Source: JAVZIQ01 sp037440545 (GTDB lineage: Archaea; Thermoproteota; Bathyarchaeia; Bathyarchaeales; Bathycorpusculaceae). From it: a stretch of DNA of 32,749 nucleotides. The notes below the pieces were generated by a model that saw only the letters and a program-made list of their open reading frames with translations, was not told where the DNA came from and searched no databases. Every line of letters starts with the position of its first letter. Within the stretch, counting starts at the first letter, position 1. Both the position numbers and the translations under genes were made by a program. The stretch lies in assembly GCA_037440545.1 (NCBI GenBank), contig JBBITX010000006.1, positions 1 through 32,749 of the forward strand, given 5' to 3'. Positions 32,019-32,749 of this stretch are shown in pieces.

Positions 32019-32749
32019 CTACTTCTTGCTCATTAAGTATTCGTGTATGGCTCTTGCCGCCCTTTTACCTGCGCCCATGGCACTTATAACTGTTGCCTCT
32101 CCTGTAACTATATCTCCTCCAGCGTATACTCCTTCAATGCTTGTTTTGCCATTTTCATCCGCCACTATTGTGCCATATTTTGTCACTTGGAGGCCTTCCG
32201 TGGTGCGTTGAATTATCGGGTTAGGCGTTCTTCCAATAGCAACCACAACTGTGTCTACGTCCATGATGAACTCTGAACCTTCAATAGGGATAGGTCTTCG
32301 TCTACCGCTTTCATCTGGGGGTCCAAGCTCCATGCGGATGCATTCCATCTGTTTGACCCAGCCTTTTTCATCGCCTAAAAACCTGGTTGGAGTGGTGAGA
32401 AACTTGAATTTCACCCCTTCCTCTTCTGCGTTTTCTATTTCCTCTTTACGTGCCGGCATCTCCTCTCTTGAACGGCGGTAAACTATTGTTACTTCTTCGG
32501 CTCCTAAGCGTAATGCTGACCTTGCAGAGTCCATGGCAACATTGCCTGCCCCTATGACTGCAACCTTCTTCCCCACCTTTATAGGAGTGTCATATTCTGG
32601 AAACTTATAGGCTTTCATCAAATTTACTCTGATTAAAAACTCGTTTGCAGAGTATATTCCTCCCAAGTTTTCCCCTGGCACTCCGAGAAACTGAGGAAGT
32701 CCAGCTCCAGTGCCTATGAAGACAGCGTGGAAACCGCGGTTTAAAAGCT
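32019..32749 (-). CDS. GltA/GltD-like NAD(P)H-dependent flavin oxidoreductase (partial, 5' end outside window)
   Basis: The frame is open from the right edge to a stop at 32019, giving about 243 residues. An internal GTG at 32681 is not the start, because family sequence continues upstream (FIGTGAGLPQFLGVPGENLGG). It has the NAD(P) Rossmann motif VIGAGNVAMD, the RRSREEMPA phosphate-contact motif, PDESGRRRPIPI, a VVVAIGRTPN strand and the FAD motif GVYAGGDIVTGEATV, ending in ARAIHEYL. This is the C-terminal half of the glutamate synthase small subunit/NfnB/SudA family, paralogous to the fusion at 12456-14171 but without its ferredoxin tail. Partner genes lie beyond the window, so glutamate synthase, Nfn or sulfide dehydrogenase roles cannot be told apart. 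Confidence 0.88.
   Translation of the reverse strand, partial: LLNRGFHAVFIGTGAGLPQFLGVPGENLGGIYSANEFLIRVNLMKAYKFPEYDTPIKVGKKVAVIGAGNVAMDSARSALRLGAEEVTIVYRRSREEMPARKEEIENAEEEGVKFKFLTTPTRFLGDEKGWVKQMECIRMELGPPDESGRRRPIPIEGSEFIMDVDTVVVAIGRTPNPIIQRTTEGLQVTKYGTIVADENGKTSIEGVYAGGDIVTGEATVISAMGAGKRAARAIHEYLMSKK

Noticed and set aside
1..32749. Integrated element, IS or prophage
   Set aside because: No transposase, integrase, phage gene or terminal repeat was seen; the only long inverted repeats are within the paralogous hydrogenase genes.

Overview
The window reads as archaeal, most likely an anaerobic member of a Bathyarchaeia-like lineage; this is inferred from gene content, not from a marker gene. 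Evidence: tight operons with GGAGG-type ribosome sites, GTG/TTG starts, AT-rich TATA-like promoters, T-tract gene ends, a tungsten-type aldehyde:ferredoxin oxidoreductase, an ADP-forming acyl-CoA synthetase fusion, soluble thiol:fumarate-reductase-like genes and two complete HdrABC/Mvh hydrogenase modules. No mcr, mtr or other methanogenesis gene is present. The 33-base run of Ns at 1126-1158 suggests a scaffolded metagenome assembly.

Layout. 1-2306 (minus): NitT/TauT-type ABC transporter (permease cut by the window edge, ATPase with its N-terminus in the N gap, lipoprotein-like binding protein). 2675-4167 (minus): M24 Xaa-Pro peptidase and a MoaD/ThiS-like sulfur carrier. 4349-7628 (plus): TfrA/TfrB-like fumarate reductase whose B subunit carries HdrB-like CCG domains. 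7767-8126: small winged-helix protein. 8252-10640: AOR plus a four-cluster ferredoxin. 10817-11281 (minus): degenerate Hsp20-like protein. 11753-12343: ribbon-helix-helix domain fused to a glycine-cleavage-H fold that has lost its lipoyl lysine. 12456-22797 (plus): redox operon of GltD-ferredoxin fusion, MvhD-winged-helix fusion, tandem-FAD HdrA, MvhD, HdrC, HdrB, [NiFe] hydrogenase small and large subunits, and a hydrogenase maturation protease. 22780-28996 (minus): a convergent second module, MvhG-MvhA-HdrA::MvhD-HdrC-HdrB. 29166-31874 (minus): acyl-CoA synthetase (NDP-forming)-GNAT fusion. 32019-end (minus): C-terminal part of a GltA/GltD-like NAD(P)H oxidoreductase.

How the genes may work together (inference). 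Two H2-linked, flavin-bifurcating Hdr complexes would couple H2 oxidation or production to ferredoxin and a thiol/disulfide or another CCG-domain acceptor. Module 1 also has a NAD(P)H-type flavoprotein, so it may connect to the pyridine nucleotide pool. The Tfr pair would form a disulfide while reducing fumarate, and an Hdr could then re-reduce that disulfide. AOR would feed or use ferredoxin, and the acyl-CoA synthetase would exchange acyl-CoA for acid plus ATP.

The most unusual features are: (1) the MvhD-winged-helix fusion inside the hdr operon; (2) the RHH-GcvH fusion without lipoyl lysine just upstream of that operon; (3) two inverted, 100 percent identical tracts (179 and 254 bp) shared by the two hydrogenase gene pairs, which imply gene conversion and leave the orientation of the intervening 6.3 kb open to inversion or assembly error; and (4) a TfrAB/HdrABC combination without methanogenesis genes nearby.
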